In this document: piece by piece, positions 7,901 to 18,485 of the stretch
Layout: each line of letters begins with the position of its first letter
How positions within the stretch are numbered: position 1 is the first letter of the stretch
DNA from: Vibrio splendidus
Lineage (GTDB): Bacteria; Pseudomonadota; Gammaproteobacteria; Enterobacterales; Vibrionaceae
DNA length: 64,000 nt
Direction: 5' to 3'
Assembly: GCF_024347615.1 (NCBI RefSeq)
Contig: NZ_AP025508.1
Location: forward strand, 496,001 to 560,000
Translations under genes and position numbers: made by a program
Notes under the pieces: model-generated
Seen by the model: only the letters and a program-made list of their open reading frames with translations
Databases searched by the model: none
Told to the model about the DNA's origin: nothing

Positions 7901-9704
7901 GCTCTGCCCAGCTGATTTCACGTTGAACAACACAGTTGTTGTCGATGGTTAACACGCCGGTTTCACCTGGAATGCTGTAACCCTGTACGGCTTTCATCTG
8001 TGGCAATGCATCCATTAGGTAGTAGGCATCCATCCCCAGTGCTTGCAGACGTTTTTGGCCGTTTGAATGTGCAGGCCATAGGTCGTTTAGCTCTTTGTTA
8101 AGCTCGTTTTTGCTCTCAACCAATAGTGGGATGTCACTGTAGAACACACCCGTTAGATCTTCGTACTGCTTGTCACCGCTGTTGCTGCGTGAGTTTGAGA
8201 ACAAGGCTGGTTGGTCAGCGTCTGGGTTAATCGCGACTTCAATGAAAGGCTTAATCAACGTAAGCTCTGAGTTCTTCGCCACAATGTAAACAGAGTCGAT
8301 ATCACGACGGCTGCGCGGTTCAGTTTCTAGGTCTAGGTTAAGTAGCCCATCCATTTGAGCGATACGTTGTTGGCTCTCTTGTAAGCCGAATACCTGATTC
8401 ACATTGCGCTGAAGTTGGCGCTTGTCAGAGAATAAGGTAATCGCGACTTCGTTGTTGCTGTATTTTTTCCACTCTTTCTCAAACGCTTGCTTAACGCGGT
8501 CACCTAAACGCCCTTTTGGCGCCAGAATAAGCGGGTACTTGTAGCCTTGAGCAAAAAGGTGTTTCGCTGCCTGAGCGACTTCTTGCTCTGGCGATAGAGC
8601 GAGATAGCAAATATTGGTATCAGGTTCTAGCTGCGTCGGAATATTTAGAGCTAAAGCTGGAATCGAATTTTCGTGGTTTTTCTGCGCTTGCTGAAGCTTG
8701 GTAATATTGCTCTTAATCAGCGGGCCAACGATGAAATCTACCTTGTTCTCTTCCAGTGTCGCTTTAATTTCAGCGGCACTTTGTACGTTGGTGTCCATAA
8801 CCGTTAGCGTTGCGTTTTCTTCGCGCTCTTTGTCATTCATCATCGCAAAGATGAAACCATCACGCACAAGCTGTGCTTGCTTGCCGTACTTACCCGTGAG
8901 CGGCAGTAATAGCGCAGTGCTGGTTGGTTTGCTGATCTCTAGCGCCAATATGTCAGTGATCGCCTGAGGTGTGTATGTTGCTGCAGGGTGACGAGGGTTC
9001 TCAGCCAGCCAATCAGACAGAGTTTTCTGTAGGTCTGGAAGGTTAGAGTTCAGCGTCTTCATATAAATAGCCAGCTGTAACCAACCTGCTAGAACGTCTT
9101 CTGTCGGAGAAGTCTTAAGTTCTAGAATCTCATATTGAGAGTAGCTATTCAGGTTCTGCCAAATACGGTCGGCAGTTATCTGTTGGCTTTCGTCATCAGC
9201 GTCTACGTATTCTGAATAAAGGACTAACTCACGGCTTGCTTCGAAATACTCGCTTTGCATCTCAGAAATGTTAGCGCGTAGCTCGTGATAATCTTTCCAT
9301 TGCTCGTTAGGCAGTTTCCACCACGGTTGGAAATTCAGTTGGCTATAGGCTTGATCTGGTTGCGAGTTATTCACTAATAACTGAGCACGAGCCAGTTGCC
9401 ATTCTGCTTGTTGTACTTCGCTAAGCTCTTGCTTTGCTAAACGTTTGATCAGCAAAGTCGCTTGATCGGTTTTTCCAGCTTGCACAGAGGCTTTCAGTGC
9501 CATGATTAGCCAATCGTTTTGCAGGCTTCCTTTGCTGCTATCCGCTTGCATCATGTAACTTTCAGTTGATTGCGCTGGATCTAGTGTAATATCAACACGC
9601 GTTGGTGCTTGAGGGCCTGAAGAACAAGCCGCCAACGTAATTGCTAATGCAATTGGAGTGAGTAAGCGTGGTACACTGAGTCTCTTATGGTTCATCGTTG
9701 CCAT
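7887..9704 (-). CDS. lpoA: Penicillin-binding protein activator lipoprotein LpoA
   Basis: A 605-residue outer-membrane lipoprotein with a signal peptide ending in the lipobox LAAC. The N-terminal half is helical and TPR-like; the C-terminal half resembles a periplasmic binding protein (STALLLPLTGKYGKQAQLVRDGF..., EENKVDFIVGPLIKSN). LpoA reaches through the peptidoglycan to stimulate PBP1A. It is shorter than the 678-residue E. coli protein. First gene of a four-gene minus-strand operon, divergent from rsmI with only 61 bases between the starts. A second in-frame ATG lies three codons downstream. Confidence 0.93.
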   Translation of the reverse strand: MATMNHKRLSVPRLLTPIALAITLAACSSGPQAPTRVDITLDPAQSTESYMMQADSSKGSLQNDWLIMALKASVQAGKTDQATLLIKRLAKQELSEVQQAEWQLARAQLLVNNSQPDQAYSQLNFQPWWKLPNEQWKDYHELRANISEMQSEYFEASRELVLYSEYVDADDESQQITADRIWQNLNSYSQYEILELKTSPTEDVLAGWLQLAIYMKTLNSNLPDLQKTLSDWLAENPRHPAATYTPQAITDILALEISKPTSTALLLPLTGKYGKQAQLVRDGFIFAMMNDKEREENATLTVMDTNVQSAAEIKATLEENKVDFIVGPLIKSNITKLQQAQKNHENSIPALALNIPTQLEPDTNICYLALSPEQEVAQAAKHLFAQGYKYPLILAPKGRLGDRVKQAFEKEWKKYSNNEVAITLFSDKRQLQRNVNQVFGLQESQQRIAQMDGLLNLDLETEPRSRRDIDSVYIVAKNSELTLIKPFIEVAINPDADQPALFSNSRSNSGDKQYEDLTGVFYSDIPLLVESKNELNKELNDLWPAHSNGQKRLQALGMDAYYLMDALPQMKAVQGYSIPGETGVLTIDNNCVVQREISWAEHGAF

Positions 9705-9765
9705 GAGTTCTTTAAATTCCGTATCAATTTGTATCTATATTAATCGTTGAAGTGATGGTAAACAA

Positions 9766-10632
9766 ATGACAGATAACAAAACCTTGCTCACAGAGAGCCC
9801 AACTCTCTATATTGTGCCAACCCCAATCGGAAATTTGGGAGATATCACTCAAAGAGCAATTGAAATTTTATCAAGTGTCGATGTTATTGCAGCCGAAGAC
9901 ACACGCCACACGGGTAAGCTGCTTGCTCACTTCAATATATCCACCAGAACGTTCGCTTTACATGATCATAATGAACAAACTAAAGCGCAAGTTCTAGTCG
10001 AAAGGTTATTAGAAGGTCAGTCTATCGCATTAGTCTCTGATGCGGGTACTCCTTTAATCAGTGACCCAGGTTACCATCTTGTATCACAATGTCGTCAAGC
10101 GGGTGTGAGAGTTGTGCCACTTCCTGGTGCTTGTGCAGTGATTACCGCACTTAGTGCGTCTGGTTTGCCGTCTGATCGTTTCAGCTTTGAAGGCTTCTTA
10201 CCGCCAAAGAGCAAGGGTCGCAAAGACAAGTTCTTAGAGATTGCAAAAGCAGAGCGCACATGTATTTTCTACGAATCACCGCACCGTATTACGGATTCTC
10301 TGCAGGACATGTTAGAGATCTTAGGACCCGACCGTGAGGTCGTGTTGGCTCGTGAGCTAACCAAGACATTCGAAACCATTCAAGGATTACCATTAGGTGA
10401 GTTGATTGAATGGATAGAAGAAGACTCGAACCGCAAACGTGGTGAGATGGTGTTGCTGATCCATGGTCACCGTGAAGAAGCGAGCACCGATCTGCCAGAC
10501 GAAGCAACTCGCACACTAAGCATTCTAACCAAAGAGCTACCCCTTAAAAAAGCGGCGGCGATGACAGCAGAAATTTACAATCTGAAAAAGAACGCTTTAT
10601 ACAAATGGGGCTTAGAGCATCTAGACAACTAG
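9766..10632 (+). CDS. rsmI: 16S rRNA 2'-O-methyltransferase RsmI (C1402)
   Basis: A 288-residue SAM-dependent methyltransferase of the tetrapyrrole-methylase fold. The signature blocks are [18 protein letters not shown] near the N-terminus, [27 protein letters not shown] and [17 protein letters not shown]. RsmI methylates the ribose of C1402 in the decoding centre; N4 of the same base is methylated by RsmH, encoded just downstream at 11497. It is divergent from lpoA, as in E. coli, and closed by a terminator at 10695. Confidence 0.96.
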   Translation: MTDNKTLLTESPTLYIVPTPIGNLGDITQRAIEILSSVDVIAAEDTRHTGKLLAHFNISTRTFALHDHNEQTKAQVLVERLLEGQSIALVSDAGTPLISDPGYHLVSQCRQAGVRVVPLPGACAVITALSASGLPSDRFSFEGFLPPKSKGRKDKFLEIAKAERTCIFYESPHRITDSLQDMLEILGPDREVVLARELTKTFETIQGLPLGELIEWIEEDSNRKRGEMVLLIHGHREEASTDLPDEATRTLSILTKELPLKKAAAMTAEIYNLKKNALYKWGLEHLDN

Positions 10633-10694
10633 AGAACTCTTTATAGGCTAGATACCTATTTATAGAGTAGATAACCTTTATTGAAAAAGCTTCT

Positions 10695-10731
10695 GAGGAA
10701 TGATGGTATTACCGTTATTCCTCTTTTTTTG
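10695..10731 (+). terminator. Terminator of rsmI
   Basis: Stem GAGGAATGATGGT / ACCGTTATTCCTC with G-U pairs and loop ATT, followed by a run of seven T. Confidence 0.85.
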
Positions 10732-10791
10732 TCTAGATTGTGTAAAAATCATGCATTCGATTAGAGGTTTGCAGCATATTTGTGATCTCGC

Positions 10792-10820
10792 TAGACACTG
10801 CTCACTAATCTCTATACAAT
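10792..10820 (+). promoter_or_regulatory. rnpB promoter
   Basis: TAGACA at 10792-10797, a 17-base spacer, and TACAAT at 10815-10820. The first base of the RNase P RNA (about 10829) lies 8-9 bases after the -10 box, as expected. Confidence 0.75.
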
Positions 10821-10828
10821 CCGCCCTC

Positions 10829-11268
10829 GGAGTTGAACGGGTAATCGCTGCTTTGCTGATGTCCTTCGGGAGACTGACGTTGAGGTCCTTCGGGAAACTG
10901 ACGTTGAAGTCCTTCGGGAGACTGGTAGAGGGGAGGAACGTCCGGGCTCCATAGAGCAGGGTGCCAGATAACGTCTGGGGGGCGCGAGCCCACGACAAGT
11001 GCAGCAGAGAGAAGACCGCCGATGGCCTCATTTCTTCGGAAGAGGCACAGGTAAGGCTGAAAGGGTGCGGTAAGAGCGCACCGTGCGACTGGCAACAGTT
11101 CGTAGCAAGGTAAACTCCACCCGGAGCAAGATCAAATAGGCCCTCGCATTGCGCTGCTCGCGTATGGGGGCGGGTAGATTGCTTGAGCCTGTGAGCGATT
11201 GCAGGCCTAGACGAATGGTTACCGCCGCGCAAGCGGAACAGAACCCGGCGTATGTGTCAACTCCACCT
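10829..11268 (+). ncRNA. rnpB: RNase P RNA (M1 RNA), catalytic subunit
   Basis: The universally conserved core blocks of bacterial type A RNase P RNA are present in order: GAGGGGAGGAACGTCCGGGC, GCAGGGTGCCAGATAACG, AGGTAAGGCTGAAAGGGTGC, GGTAAGAGCGCACCG, GGTAAACTCCACCCGGAGCAA, and near the end GACGAATGGTTACC and CAGAACCCGGC. The ends were set by the P1 helix, GGAGTTGA at 10829 pairing perfectly with TCAACTCC at 11257-11264. The RNA is about 440 bases against 377 in E. coli; much of the excess is a 24-bp tandem repeat in the P3 region. It removes the 5' leader of pre-tRNAs together with RnpA. A promoter lies at 10792 and a terminator at 11277. Confidence 0.96.
10858..10924 (+). repeat. 24-bp tandem repeat inside the rnpB P3 region
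   Basis: Three consecutive units start at 10858, 10882 and 10906. The first two are full 24-bp units and the third matches for 19 bases. The shared core is GTCCTTCGGGARACTGACGTT. Each unit holds a cTTCGg tetraloop flanked by GTC and RAC, so each can fold as a small hairpin. They lie between the P2 strand and the conserved GAGGGGAGGAA block, where E. coli has a single short P3 hairpin. Confidence 0.9.
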
Positions 11269-11276
11269 ATATAAAG

Positions 11277-11313
11277 AACCCATCATTACTTAACGGTAGT
11301 GATGGGTTTTTTG
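11277..11313 (+). terminator. Terminator of rnpB
   Basis: Stem AACCCATCATTAC / GTAGTGATGGGTT with one G-U pair and loop TTAACG, followed by a T run, eight bases after the RNase P RNA 3' end. Confidence 0.85.
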
Positions 11314-11320
11314 CTTTATA

Positions 11321-11399
11321 TTGACGTAAATGATTTAGATTTCCTTAGAATCCTTCACCCTGATATGAGCTTGGGTCAAAAATTCCCAAAGCCTATACA
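11321..11399 (+). promoter_or_regulatory. Promoter region of the dcw cluster
   Basis: Two candidates precede rsmH. One is TTGGGT (11371-11376), 17 bases, TATACA (11394-11399). The other is TTGACG (11321-11326), a long 19-base spacer, TAGAAT (11346-11351). An inverted repeat TTGGG/CCCAA (11371-11389) overlaps the first. No mraZ gene lies between this region and rsmH. Confidence 0.5.
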
Positions 11400-11496
11400 C
11401 AATATGGTGGAGATACGGCGTGAAATCAGTACACTAAAACGTTAATAGAACAAATTATTGCCGAACTAATGGCTCAATCCACTCACTGAGAAGACT

Positions 11497-12447
11497 ATGA
11501 CAGAAGCATTCAAACATATTTCAGTATTGCTTAACGAATCTATTGACGGACTTGCGATCAAACCTGACGGTACCTACATTGATGGTACTTTTGGCCGTGG
11601 TGGTCACAGCCGTACAATCCTGTCTAAACTGGGCGAGAATGGACGACTCTTTAGTATCGACCGCGATCCACAAGCGATTGCTGAAGCTCAGAAGATTGAT
11701 GATCCTCGTTTTACGATTATCCATGGTCCATTTTCGGGTATGGCTGAATATGCAGAGCGTTATGACTTAGTCGGTCAAGTGGATGGCGTATTGCTGGATT
11801 TAGGTGTTTCTTCACCACAGTTGGATGATGCTGAACGTGGCTTTAGCTTTATGAAAGATGGTCCGCTGGATATGCGCATGGACCCAACAACAGGTGTTCC
11901 TGTCTCTCAGTGGTTAGTTGAAGCGGATCTTGATGACATTACATGGGTTATTCGTGAGTTCGGTGAAGACAAACACGCTCGTCGTATCGCGAAAGGCATC
12001 ATCGCTTATCAAGAGAATGAAGAGAACGAACCGCTAACGCGTACTGGTCAACTGGCTAAGCTTATCTCTGACGTCGCTCCAAAAAGCTTCAAAGAGAAAA
12101 AGCACCCAGCGACACGTGCTTTCCAAGCATTCCGTATCTACATCAACAGCGAACTTGAAGAGATTGATACCGCACTGAAAGGCGCAGCAAGCATTCTTGC
12201 TCCTCAAGGTCGTATCTCTGTTATCAGTTTCCACTCGCTTGAAGACCGTATGGTGAAGCGCTTTATCCGTAAAGAGAGCCAAGGGCCACAAGTTCCTCAC
12301 GGTTTACCGCTAACAGAAGATCAAATTAAAGCTTTAGGCAGTGCCGATCTAAAACCAATTGGTAAAGCGATCAAGCCTTCTAAAGATGAAGTGGATGAGA
12401 ATACTCGTTCGCGTAGCTCAGTACTACGAATCGCAGAAAAGCTATAG
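11497..12447 (+). CDS. rsmH: 16S rRNA N4-methyltransferase RsmH (MraW)
   Basis: A 316-residue SAM-dependent methyltransferase, close in size to E. coli RsmH (313). It opens with [32 protein letters not shown], the family's SAM-binding region, and has [24 protein letters not shown] and [12 protein letters not shown]. It methylates N4 of C1402 of 16S rRNA. It is the first gene of the division and cell wall cluster, three bases before ftsL. The usual first gene of the cluster, mraZ, is not at this position. Confidence 0.97.
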   Translation: MTEAFKHISVLLNESIDGLAIKPDGTYIDGTFGRGGHSRTILSKLGENGRLFSIDRDPQAIAEAQKIDDPRFTIIHGPFSGMAEYAERYDLVGQVDGVLLDLGVSSPQLDDAERGFSFMKDGPLDMRMDPTTGVPVSQWLVEADLDDITWVIREFGEDKHARRIAKGIIAYQENEENEPLTRTGQLAKLISDVAPKSFKEKKHPATRAFQAFRIYINSELEEIDTALKGAASILAPQGRISVISFHSLEDRMVKRFIRKESQGPQVPHGLPLTEDQIKALGSADLKPIGKAIKPSKDEVDENTRSRSSVLRIAEKL

Positions 12448-12450
12448 TCA

Positions 12451-12768
12451 ATGAAGACCTCCAAGCCTAACTTAGCCAAGATAATATTTTTTGATTTGAT
12501 CTCCGTGGGCAAGGTTCCATTGGTACTTCTTATCTGTATCTTTGCGAGTGCGATGGGGGTCGTTCTTACGACACATAATTCACGTCAGGCGATCACGAAA
12601 AAAGACATGGCATTAGTGGAACGAGAACAGCTTGATGATGAGTGGCGAAATTTAATGCTTGAAGAGACGGCTTTGGCTGAACATAGCCGCGTTCAAGCAT
12701 CGGCAAAACGAGAGCTAGACATGAAACGTCCAGACTCTGACAAAGAAGTTGTGATCACACTGAAATGA
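12451..12768 (+). CDS. ftsL: Cell division protein FtsL
   Basis: A 105-residue bitopic membrane protein: a short cytoplasmic N-terminus, one membrane segment (about residues 23-41, VPLVLLICIFASAMGVVLTT), then a periplasmic leucine-zipper-like coiled coil. It forms the FtsQBL complex that relays the activation signal to FtsWI. Sequence identity is low in this family; the call rests on size, topology and exact place between rsmH and ftsI. The stop overlaps the ftsI start by four bases. Confidence 0.93.
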   Translation: MKTSKPNLAKIIFFDLISVGKVPLVLLICIFASAMGVVLTTHNSRQAITKKDMALVEREQLDDEWRNLMLEETALAEHSRVQASAKRELDMKRPDSDKEVVITLK

Positions 12769-14522
12769 CCGGTAAAAAGGAAAAAGCACCCGCCAAACCC
12801 GTTAATAAATCAACGAAAGAGCGAGTGAAGAGCGAAAAGGATTCGGGTCCAATTCTTATTAAATGGCGTTTCAACGTCGTTATTGCTTTCGTATTTCTTG
12901 CCTTTGCTGCACTCGTTGGTCGTGTGGCTTACATCCAAATTATTGAACCAGATAACTTAATCCGTCAGGGCGATCTTCGCTCGGTACGTGTTAAGGCTAT
13001 TCCTTCCGCCCGCGGCATTATCTCAGACCGTAATGGCGAACCACTTGCTGTGAGTGTTCCAGTTGAGGCGGTATGGGCCGACCCGAAAACGATTTTCGAT
13101 AAAAATGGCATGGCCCAGATTGATCGTTGGTATGCGTTAGCTGATGTACTTGGCTTAGAACGACAATCGATGATCGACAAGATCTCTAGCAACAAATCCC
13201 GCCGATTTGTTTACCTACAAAGACAAGTTAGCCCAGCGATGGCTAAGTATATTCGTGAACTAAAGCTGGTGGGTGTTGGCCTGAAAGCGGAATCTCGACG
13301 TTACTACCCCGCAGGCGAAGTCAGTGCACACCTTATCGGTGTTACCGGAATTGACGGGCACGGTTTAGAAGGCGTTGAACGCAGCTATGACAAATGGCTC
13401 ACGGGTGAAGCAGGTAAGCGGACGATTCGTAAAGATCGCTATGGACGCGTTGTTGAAAACATTGCTTTAGAAGAGCGTGAAGAAGGCAAACCACTCGAAT
13501 TAACGATCGATCAACGATTACAAGCCATTGCTTATCGAGCGATTAAGCAGGCCGTGGCCGATCACAAGGCGACTTCAGGCTCTGCTGTACTACTCGATGT
13601 GAAAACGGGTGCCGTGTTAGCCATGGTTAATGCCCCTTCTTATAATCCGAATAACCGCGCTGACTTACAAAGCTTCAAAATGCGTAACCGCGTGCTCACC
13701 GATGCAATGGAACCTGGCTCGACCGTGAAACCTTTTGTGGTTTTGGCGGCGCTAGAGAACGGCACTGCAGACCCAGATATCGTGATTGATACTGGCAATG
13801 GCATTATGCAGATCGGTGGCAGCCGCGTACGAGATTCTTCTAAAGTCGGTAAGGCTGACTTAGCGCTGATCCTCAAGAAGTCGAGTAACATCGGTGTTGC
13901 TAAATTGGCGCTTAACATGCCACTTGAAGCCTTGCTTGGGATGTACAGTTCAGTTGGTCTAGGCGAGATGTCTGGGCTGAATTTGGTTGGTGAAACGAGC
14001 GGTATTTTCCCGAATCGCCGTCGTTGGTCAAAGTTTGAAATTGCCACCTTAGCGTTCGGTTATGGCTTGTCTGTTACGCCGATGCAGTTGGCACATGCCT
14101 ATGCGACGTTAGCTAATAAAGGTTTGTATGAGCCGATTCATATTATTAAGAGTAACGACCAAGATTTTTCTAAGCAAATCATCAAGCGCGAGAACGCTGA
14201 ACTGGTTTTGAATATGCTAGAAGGGGTGACTCAAAAAGGCGGTACGGCGACAAGAGCGGCCGTTCCGGGTTACCGCGTTGCAGCCAAAACGGGTACCTCT
14301 CGTAAGGCTGAAGCTGGCGGCTACAGTGATGAATACATCGCGGTTACCGCAGGCTTTGCTCCAGTTAGTGATCCAAGAGTGGCATTGGTTGTTGTGGTCA
14401 ATGAGCCTCAAGGCGACCTTTACTATGGTGGTTCAGTCGCAGCCCCCGTCTTTTCTGAAATCATGAAGGGCGCACTGCAAATAATGAACGTCCCTGCTGA
14501 TGAAAATAAGTTTCAAGAATAG
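12765..14522 (+). CDS. ftsI: Septal peptidoglycan transpeptidase FtsI (PBP3)
   Basis: A 585-residue class B penicillin-binding protein (588 in E. coli). One membrane anchor lies at about residues 35-58, then the pedestal domain, then the transpeptidase domain with its three catalytic motifs: STVK at 319-322 (nucleophile Ser319), SSN at 373-375 and KTGT at 508-511. It cross-links septal peptidoglycan in partnership with FtsW. Its start overlaps ftsL by four bases and murE follows 18 bases after the stop. Confidence 0.97.
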   Translation: MTGKKEKAPAKPVNKSTKERVKSEKDSGPILIKWRFNVVIAFVFLAFAALVGRVAYIQIIEPDNLIRQGDLRSVRVKAIPSARGIISDRNGEPLAVSVPVEAVWADPKTIFDKNGMAQIDRWYALADVLGLERQSMIDKISSNKSRRFVYLQRQVSPAMAKYIRELKLVGVGLKAESRRYYPAGEVSAHLIGVTGIDGHGLEGVERSYDKWLTGEAGKRTIRKDRYGRVVENIALEEREEGKPLELTIDQRLQAIAYRAIKQAVADHKATSGSAVLLDVKTGAVLAMVNAPSYNPNNRADLQSFKMRNRVLTDAMEPGSTVKPFVVLAALENGTADPDIVIDTGNGIMQIGGSRVRDSSKVGKADLALILKKSSNIGVAKLALNMPLEALLGMYSSVGLGEMSGLNLVGETSGIFPNRRRWSKFEIATLAFGYGLSVTPMQLAHAYATLANKGLYEPIHIIKSNDQDFSKQIIKRENAELVLNMLEGVTQKGGTATRAAVPGYRVAAKTGTSRKAEAGGYSDEYIAVTAGFAPVSDPRVALVVVVNEPQGDLYYGGSVAAPVFSEIMKGALQIMNVPADENKFQE

Positions 14523-14540
14523 AGTTAATCAGGATTCAAT

Positions 14541-16025
14541 ATGAGCAATCGCCTTACGCTGTCATCTTTACTTTCTCCCTGGGGAGACTTTAGTTCACCT
14601 GAACTGGAGTCGATTGCTGTTGAGCAATTGGAGCTAGATAGCCGAGCCATCAAGGACGGTGATATTTTTGTTGCCGTAGTCGGACATGCTGTTGATGGCC
14701 GTCGTTTTATCGACAAAGCGGTCGCACTGGGAACTCATGCTGTTATTGCACAGGCCGATGCTGAAAAGCCTCATGGTCTGATTGAATGGTTGGATACTGT
14801 CCCTGTTATTTACATTAACAACCTTAACTTGGTGCTATCTGAGTTAGCTGGTCGTGTTTACTTGTCTCAAGCGACTAAGTTGATTGGTGTTACCGGCACC
14901 AATGGCAAAACCACCATCACCCAGCTGATTGCTCAATGGCTTGATCTCGTCGGCCAACGCTCAGCGGTTATGGGCACGACAGGTAATGGTTTCCTAGACA
15001 ATCTAAAAACCGCAGCGAACACCACAGGCAGTGCCATCGAAATACAGCGCACGCTGAGTGAGTTAGCTGCAGAAAAAGCGGTTTATACCGCAATGGAAAT
15101 ATCTTCTCATGGTTTGGTGCAAGGTCGAGTAAAGGCTTTGGACTTTGAGGTAGGTGTATTTACTAACTTGAGTCGTGATCATCTTGATTACCACGGCACG
15201 ATGGAAGAGTACGCATTGGCTAAGAAGAGCCTGTTTACTCAACACAAATGCAAGCACGCAGTGATCAATGTGGATGACGAAGTGGGTAAAGCTTGGATGC
15301 CGGACTTATCCAATGCCATTGCAGTCTCACTGTTACCGCTAACGGGCTATCAACAGTCGGTGTGGGCGTCTGATGTCGCTTATGCAGAAACTGGTATCAA
15401 GCTCTCTTTCGATGGTAGTTGGGGACAAGGGAAGCTTTCTGTTCCATTGATTGGTCAGTTCAACGCATCAAACGTACTGGTTGCTTTTGCTACTTTGCTT
15501 TCTTTGGGTATCGAAAAGCAAATCTTGGTCGACACTGCGCCTCAGCTTCAACCTGTGATTGGCCGAATGGAGCTTTTCCAAGTTCCCAACAAAGCAAAAG
15601 TAGTTGTCGATTATGCTCATACGCCCGATGCGCTAGAGAAAGCATTGGCAGCACTGCGCGTGCATTGCTCCGGTAAACTGTGGGCAATCTTTGGTTGTGG
15701 TGGAGATCGCGACACTGGTAAGCGCCCAATGATGTCTGCGACCGCAGAGCAGTTCGCCGATAAAATCATTATTTCAGATGATAACCCTCGTAGCGAAGAA
15801 CCAGCACTGATAGTCAAAGACATGCTGGCTGGCTTAAGTAAACCTGAAGCTGCGTTTGTCGAACACGATCGCTATCAAGCCGTTAAGTTTGCGCTTGAGC
15901 AGGCAGGCAGCGATGACATTATTCTTCTGGCTGGTAAAGGCCATGAGGATTACCAAGTATTGAAAGATAAAACGGTACATTACTCAGACCGAGAGTCTGC
16001 GCTTCAACTTTTAGGTATTTCATAA
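14541..16025 (+). CDS. murE: UDP-MurNAc-tripeptide synthetase MurE (meso-DAP adding)
   Basis: A 494-residue Mur ligase that adds meso-diaminopimelate to UDP-MurNAc-L-Ala-D-Glu. The ATP site VTGTNGKTT lies near residue 115. The motif DNPRSEEP near the C-terminus marks the meso-DAP rather than L-lysine enzymes. The lysine-carbamate region and the [14 protein letters not shown] block are also present. The stop overlaps the murF start by one base (TAATG). An ATG start with an AGGA-containing region upstream fits the family length (495 in E. coli). Confidence 0.97.
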   Translation: MSNRLTLSSLLSPWGDFSSPELESIAVEQLELDSRAIKDGDIFVAVVGHAVDGRRFIDKAVALGTHAVIAQADAEKPHGLIEWLDTVPVIYINNLNLVLSELAGRVYLSQATKLIGVTGTNGKTTITQLIAQWLDLVGQRSAVMGTTGNGFLDNLKTAANTTGSAIEIQRTLSELAAEKAVYTAMEISSHGLVQGRVKALDFEVGVFTNLSRDHLDYHGTMEEYALAKKSLFTQHKCKHAVINVDDEVGKAWMPDLSNAIAVSLLPLTGYQQSVWASDVAYAETGIKLSFDGSWGQGKLSVPLIGQFNASNVLVAFATLLSLGIEKQILVDTAPQLQPVIGRMELFQVPNKAKVVVDYAHTPDALEKALAALRVHCSGKLWAIFGCGGDRDTGKRPMMSATAEQFADKIIISDDNPRSEEPALIVKDMLAGLSKPEAAFVEHDRYQAVKFALEQAGSDDIILLAGKGHEDYQVLKDKTVHYSDRESALQLLGIS

Positions 16026-17398
16026 TGATTGATGTATCACTTGAGCAAATCTGCTCCGTGGTCAGTGGTGAGTTGATTGAAGCGGGCAACTCGAATAATA
16101 ACGTAATCAATGCAGTTTCAACGGATACTCGTACCGTTGAAGAAGGCGCCTTGTTTGTCGCTATCGTTGGAGATCGTTTCGACGCGCATGACTTTTGCCA
16201 TCAAGCCGTTGAAGCAAACGCGAGCGCGTTGTTAGTCGAACGAAAACTTGACTTAAATATTACTCAAGTTGTTGTCGAAGACACTAAACTTGCTTTAGGT
16301 GAACTAAGTGCTTGGATTCACAAACAATGTGACGTGCCAACGATGGCGATTACAGGCAGCTGTGGCAAAACGACCGTTAAAGAGATGGTGGCGAGCATTT
16401 TACAGCAGCGTGGCAAGGTGCTGTTTACGGCGGGTAACTTCAATAATGATATTGGTGTGCCTTTGACCTTGTTACGCAGTGAATCAAGTGATGACTATGC
16501 TGTGATCGAATTAGGCGCTAACCATATTGGTGAAATTGCCTACACCACTCAGCTAGTGAAGCCACAAGTTGCCTTAGTTAATAATGTAGCCGCGGCTCAT
16601 TTAGAAGGCTTTGGTTCGATTGATGGTGTGAAACAAGCGAAAGGTGAAATTTTTCAGGGGCTTGCTGCTGGTGATACTGCTATTGTTAATTTAGAGAGCA
16701 ACGGTGGTGACTTTTGGAATGAAGTACTTGCGGATAAAACGGTTCTGACATTTTCTGAAGGTAGTCGTGAAGCCGATTATTTTGCTGAAAATATCGAAAT
16801 CAACGACCAAGGCGAAGCTTGCTTTGATATGCAAACACCACAAGGTGCTACGGCTGTTGAACTTGGTATTATTGGTCAGCATAACGTGGCGAACGCGTTG
16901 GCGGCTGCAGCGTTGAGCATTCAATTTGGCGCAACGCTTGAGGAAACAAAAAGTGGTTTAGCGAATCTTATCTCGGTTAAAGGACGAGTTGAGGTTCAAC
17001 AATTAAGTCAGAATATCAAGCTGATAGATGACAGTTATAACGCCAGCGTACCCGCGATGAAGGCGGCAGCCAAACTGCTGTCGAGCTTCAAAGGTCAACG
17101 TTGGTTGATTTTAGGCAATATGGCTGAATTAGGCGACGAAAGTCTTGCACTTCACCGTCAAGTCGGTGAATATGCTGCCCCATTCGCTTTTGAGCATGTA
17201 CTCACTTACGGTGATGATACCAAAGTGATTAGTGAGGTCTGTAACGGTACCCACTTTGCAACGCATCAAGCGATGATCGCGCACATAGAGCAGCACTTAC
17301 GCTTGCCAGAAAACGCGTCACATACCTTGTTGGTAAAAGGCGCGAATAGTGCTGGAATGAGTAAAATAGCCGCTGCTTTAAAGGAGAACTTTTCATGA
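16025..17398 (+). CDS. murF: UDP-MurNAc-pentapeptide synthetase MurF
   Basis: A 457-residue Mur ligase that joins D-Ala-D-Ala to the UDP-MurNAc tripeptide. The ATP-binding loop reads [13 protein letters not shown]; other family blocks are [29 protein letters not shown] and [14 protein letters not shown], and the last of these is diagnostic of MurF. Its start overlaps murE by one base and its stop overlaps mraY by four, so these genes are translationally coupled. Confidence 0.97.
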   Translation: MIDVSLEQICSVVSGELIEAGNSNNNVINAVSTDTRTVEEGALFVAIVGDRFDAHDFCHQAVEANASALLVERKLDLNITQVVVEDTKLALGELSAWIHKQCDVPTMAITGSCGKTTVKEMVASILQQRGKVLFTAGNFNNDIGVPLTLLRSESSDDYAVIELGANHIGEIAYTTQLVKPQVALVNNVAAAHLEGFGSIDGVKQAKGEIFQGLAAGDTAIVNLESNGGDFWNEVLADKTVLTFSEGSREADYFAENIEINDQGEACFDMQTPQGATAVELGIIGQHNVANALAAAALSIQFGATLEETKSGLANLISVKGRVEVQQLSQNIKLIDDSYNASVPAMKAAAKLLSSFKGQRWLILGNMAELGDESLALHRQVGEYAAPFAFEHVLTYGDDTKVISEVCNGTHFATHQAMIAHIEQHLRLPENASHTLLVKGANSAGMSKIAAALKENFS

Positions 17399-18477
17399 TA
17401 ATTTGGCTTGCAGAGCTACTACAGCCACACCTTTCTTTTTTCCGTTTGTTCGAATACCTATCGTTTCGTGCAATCGCGAGTATTTTGACGGCTTTATGTC
17501 TGTCGCTGTGGATGGGACCTCGTTTAATTGAGCGTCTGCAAATGCTACAAATTGGCCAAGTTGTTCGTAATGACGGCCCTGAATCTCACTTTAGCAAACG
17601 TGGTACACCAACCATGGGTGGCGTGATGATCCTAGCTGCGATCATTATTACGGTATTGATGTGGGCTGATCTTTCCAATCCTTATGTTTGGGCTGTATTA
17701 GTTGTACTTGCTGGTTATGGCGCGGTCGGTTTTGTTGATGACTACCGTAAAGTGGTTCGTAAGAACACCGATGGCTTGATTGCTCGCTGGAAGTACTTCT
17801 GGCAATCGGCTATTGCATTGGTTGTGGCATTTGCTCTGTATGCTCACGGGCACGATACTGCAGCAACTCAATTGGTGGTTCCTTTCTTTAAAGATGTGAT
17901 GCCACAATTGGGTTTATTGTACATCGTACTGACTTATTTTGTTATTGTGGGTACCAGTAACGCGGTGAACCTAACAGACGGCCTAGATGGCTTGGCCATT
18001 ATGCCAACGGTTATGGTTGCTGCTGGTTTTGCTGTGATTGCTTGGGCAACAGGTAACGTTAACTTTGCAGCATATCTACACATTCCATACATTCCATACA
18101 CCTCTGAACTGGTTGTGGTATGTACTGCTATCGTCGGTGCCGGACTTGGCTTCCTATGGTTCAACACTTACCCAGCGCAAGTATTCATGGGCGATGTTGG
18201 CTCACTAGCGCTTGGTGGTGCACTGGGTGTGATCGCGGTGTTAGTTCGCCAAGAGTTGGTACTGGTTATCATGGGCGGTGTGTTTGTAATGGAGACCTTG
18301 TCAGTTATTCTGCAGGTGGGCTCTTACAAATTGCGTGGTCAGCGTATTTTCCGCATGGCTCCGATTCACCACCACTATGAACTGAAAGGTTGGCCAGAGC
18401 CGCGCGTAATCGTGCGCTTTTGGATCATCTCAATGGTATTAGTACTGGTTGGCCTAGCGACACTGAAAGTTCGTTAA
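17395..18477 (+). CDS. mraY: Phospho-MurNAc-pentapeptide translocase MraY
   Basis: A 360-residue enzyme with ten predicted membrane segments, the same length as E. coli MraY. It transfers phospho-MurNAc-pentapeptide to undecaprenyl phosphate, making lipid I. The Mg2+-binding DDYRKV and [10 protein letters not shown] motifs and the cytoplasmic histidine loop [15 protein letters not shown] are intact. It overlaps murF by four bases. After it comes a 57-base gap with a hairpin, the first real break in the cluster. Confidence 0.98.
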   Translation: MIIWLAELLQPHLSFFRLFEYLSFRAIASILTALCLSLWMGPRLIERLQMLQIGQVVRNDGPESHFSKRGTPTMGGVMILAAIIITVLMWADLSNPYVWAVLVVLAGYGAVGFVDDYRKVVRKNTDGLIARWKYFWQSAIALVVAFALYAHGHDTAATQLVVPFFKDVMPQLGLLYIVLTYFVIVGTSNAVNLTDGLDGLAIMPTVMVAAGFAVIAWATGNVNFAAYLHIPYIPYTSELVVVCTAIVGAGLGFLWFNTYPAQVFMGDVGSLALGGALGVIAVLVRQELVLVIMGGVFVMETLSVILQVGSYKLRGQRIFRMAPIHHHYELKGWPEPRVIVRFWIISMVLVLVGLATLKVR

Positions 18478-18485
18478 TCTTATGT

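Noticed and set aside
10749..10800. tRNA or other RNA gene near rsmI/rnpB
   Set aside because: No cloverleaf or conserved tRNA elements were found here or elsewhere in the window.
10858..10924. CRISPR-like array
   Set aside because: The units are contiguous, with no spacers, and lie inside rnpB.
10678..11232. Long minus-strand ORF (184 codons) and smaller ORFs with FGRL/FPEGPQ repeats
   Set aside because: They overlay the RNase P RNA gene; the repeats are translations of the 24-bp rnpB repeat, and the conserved RNA core explains the sequence.
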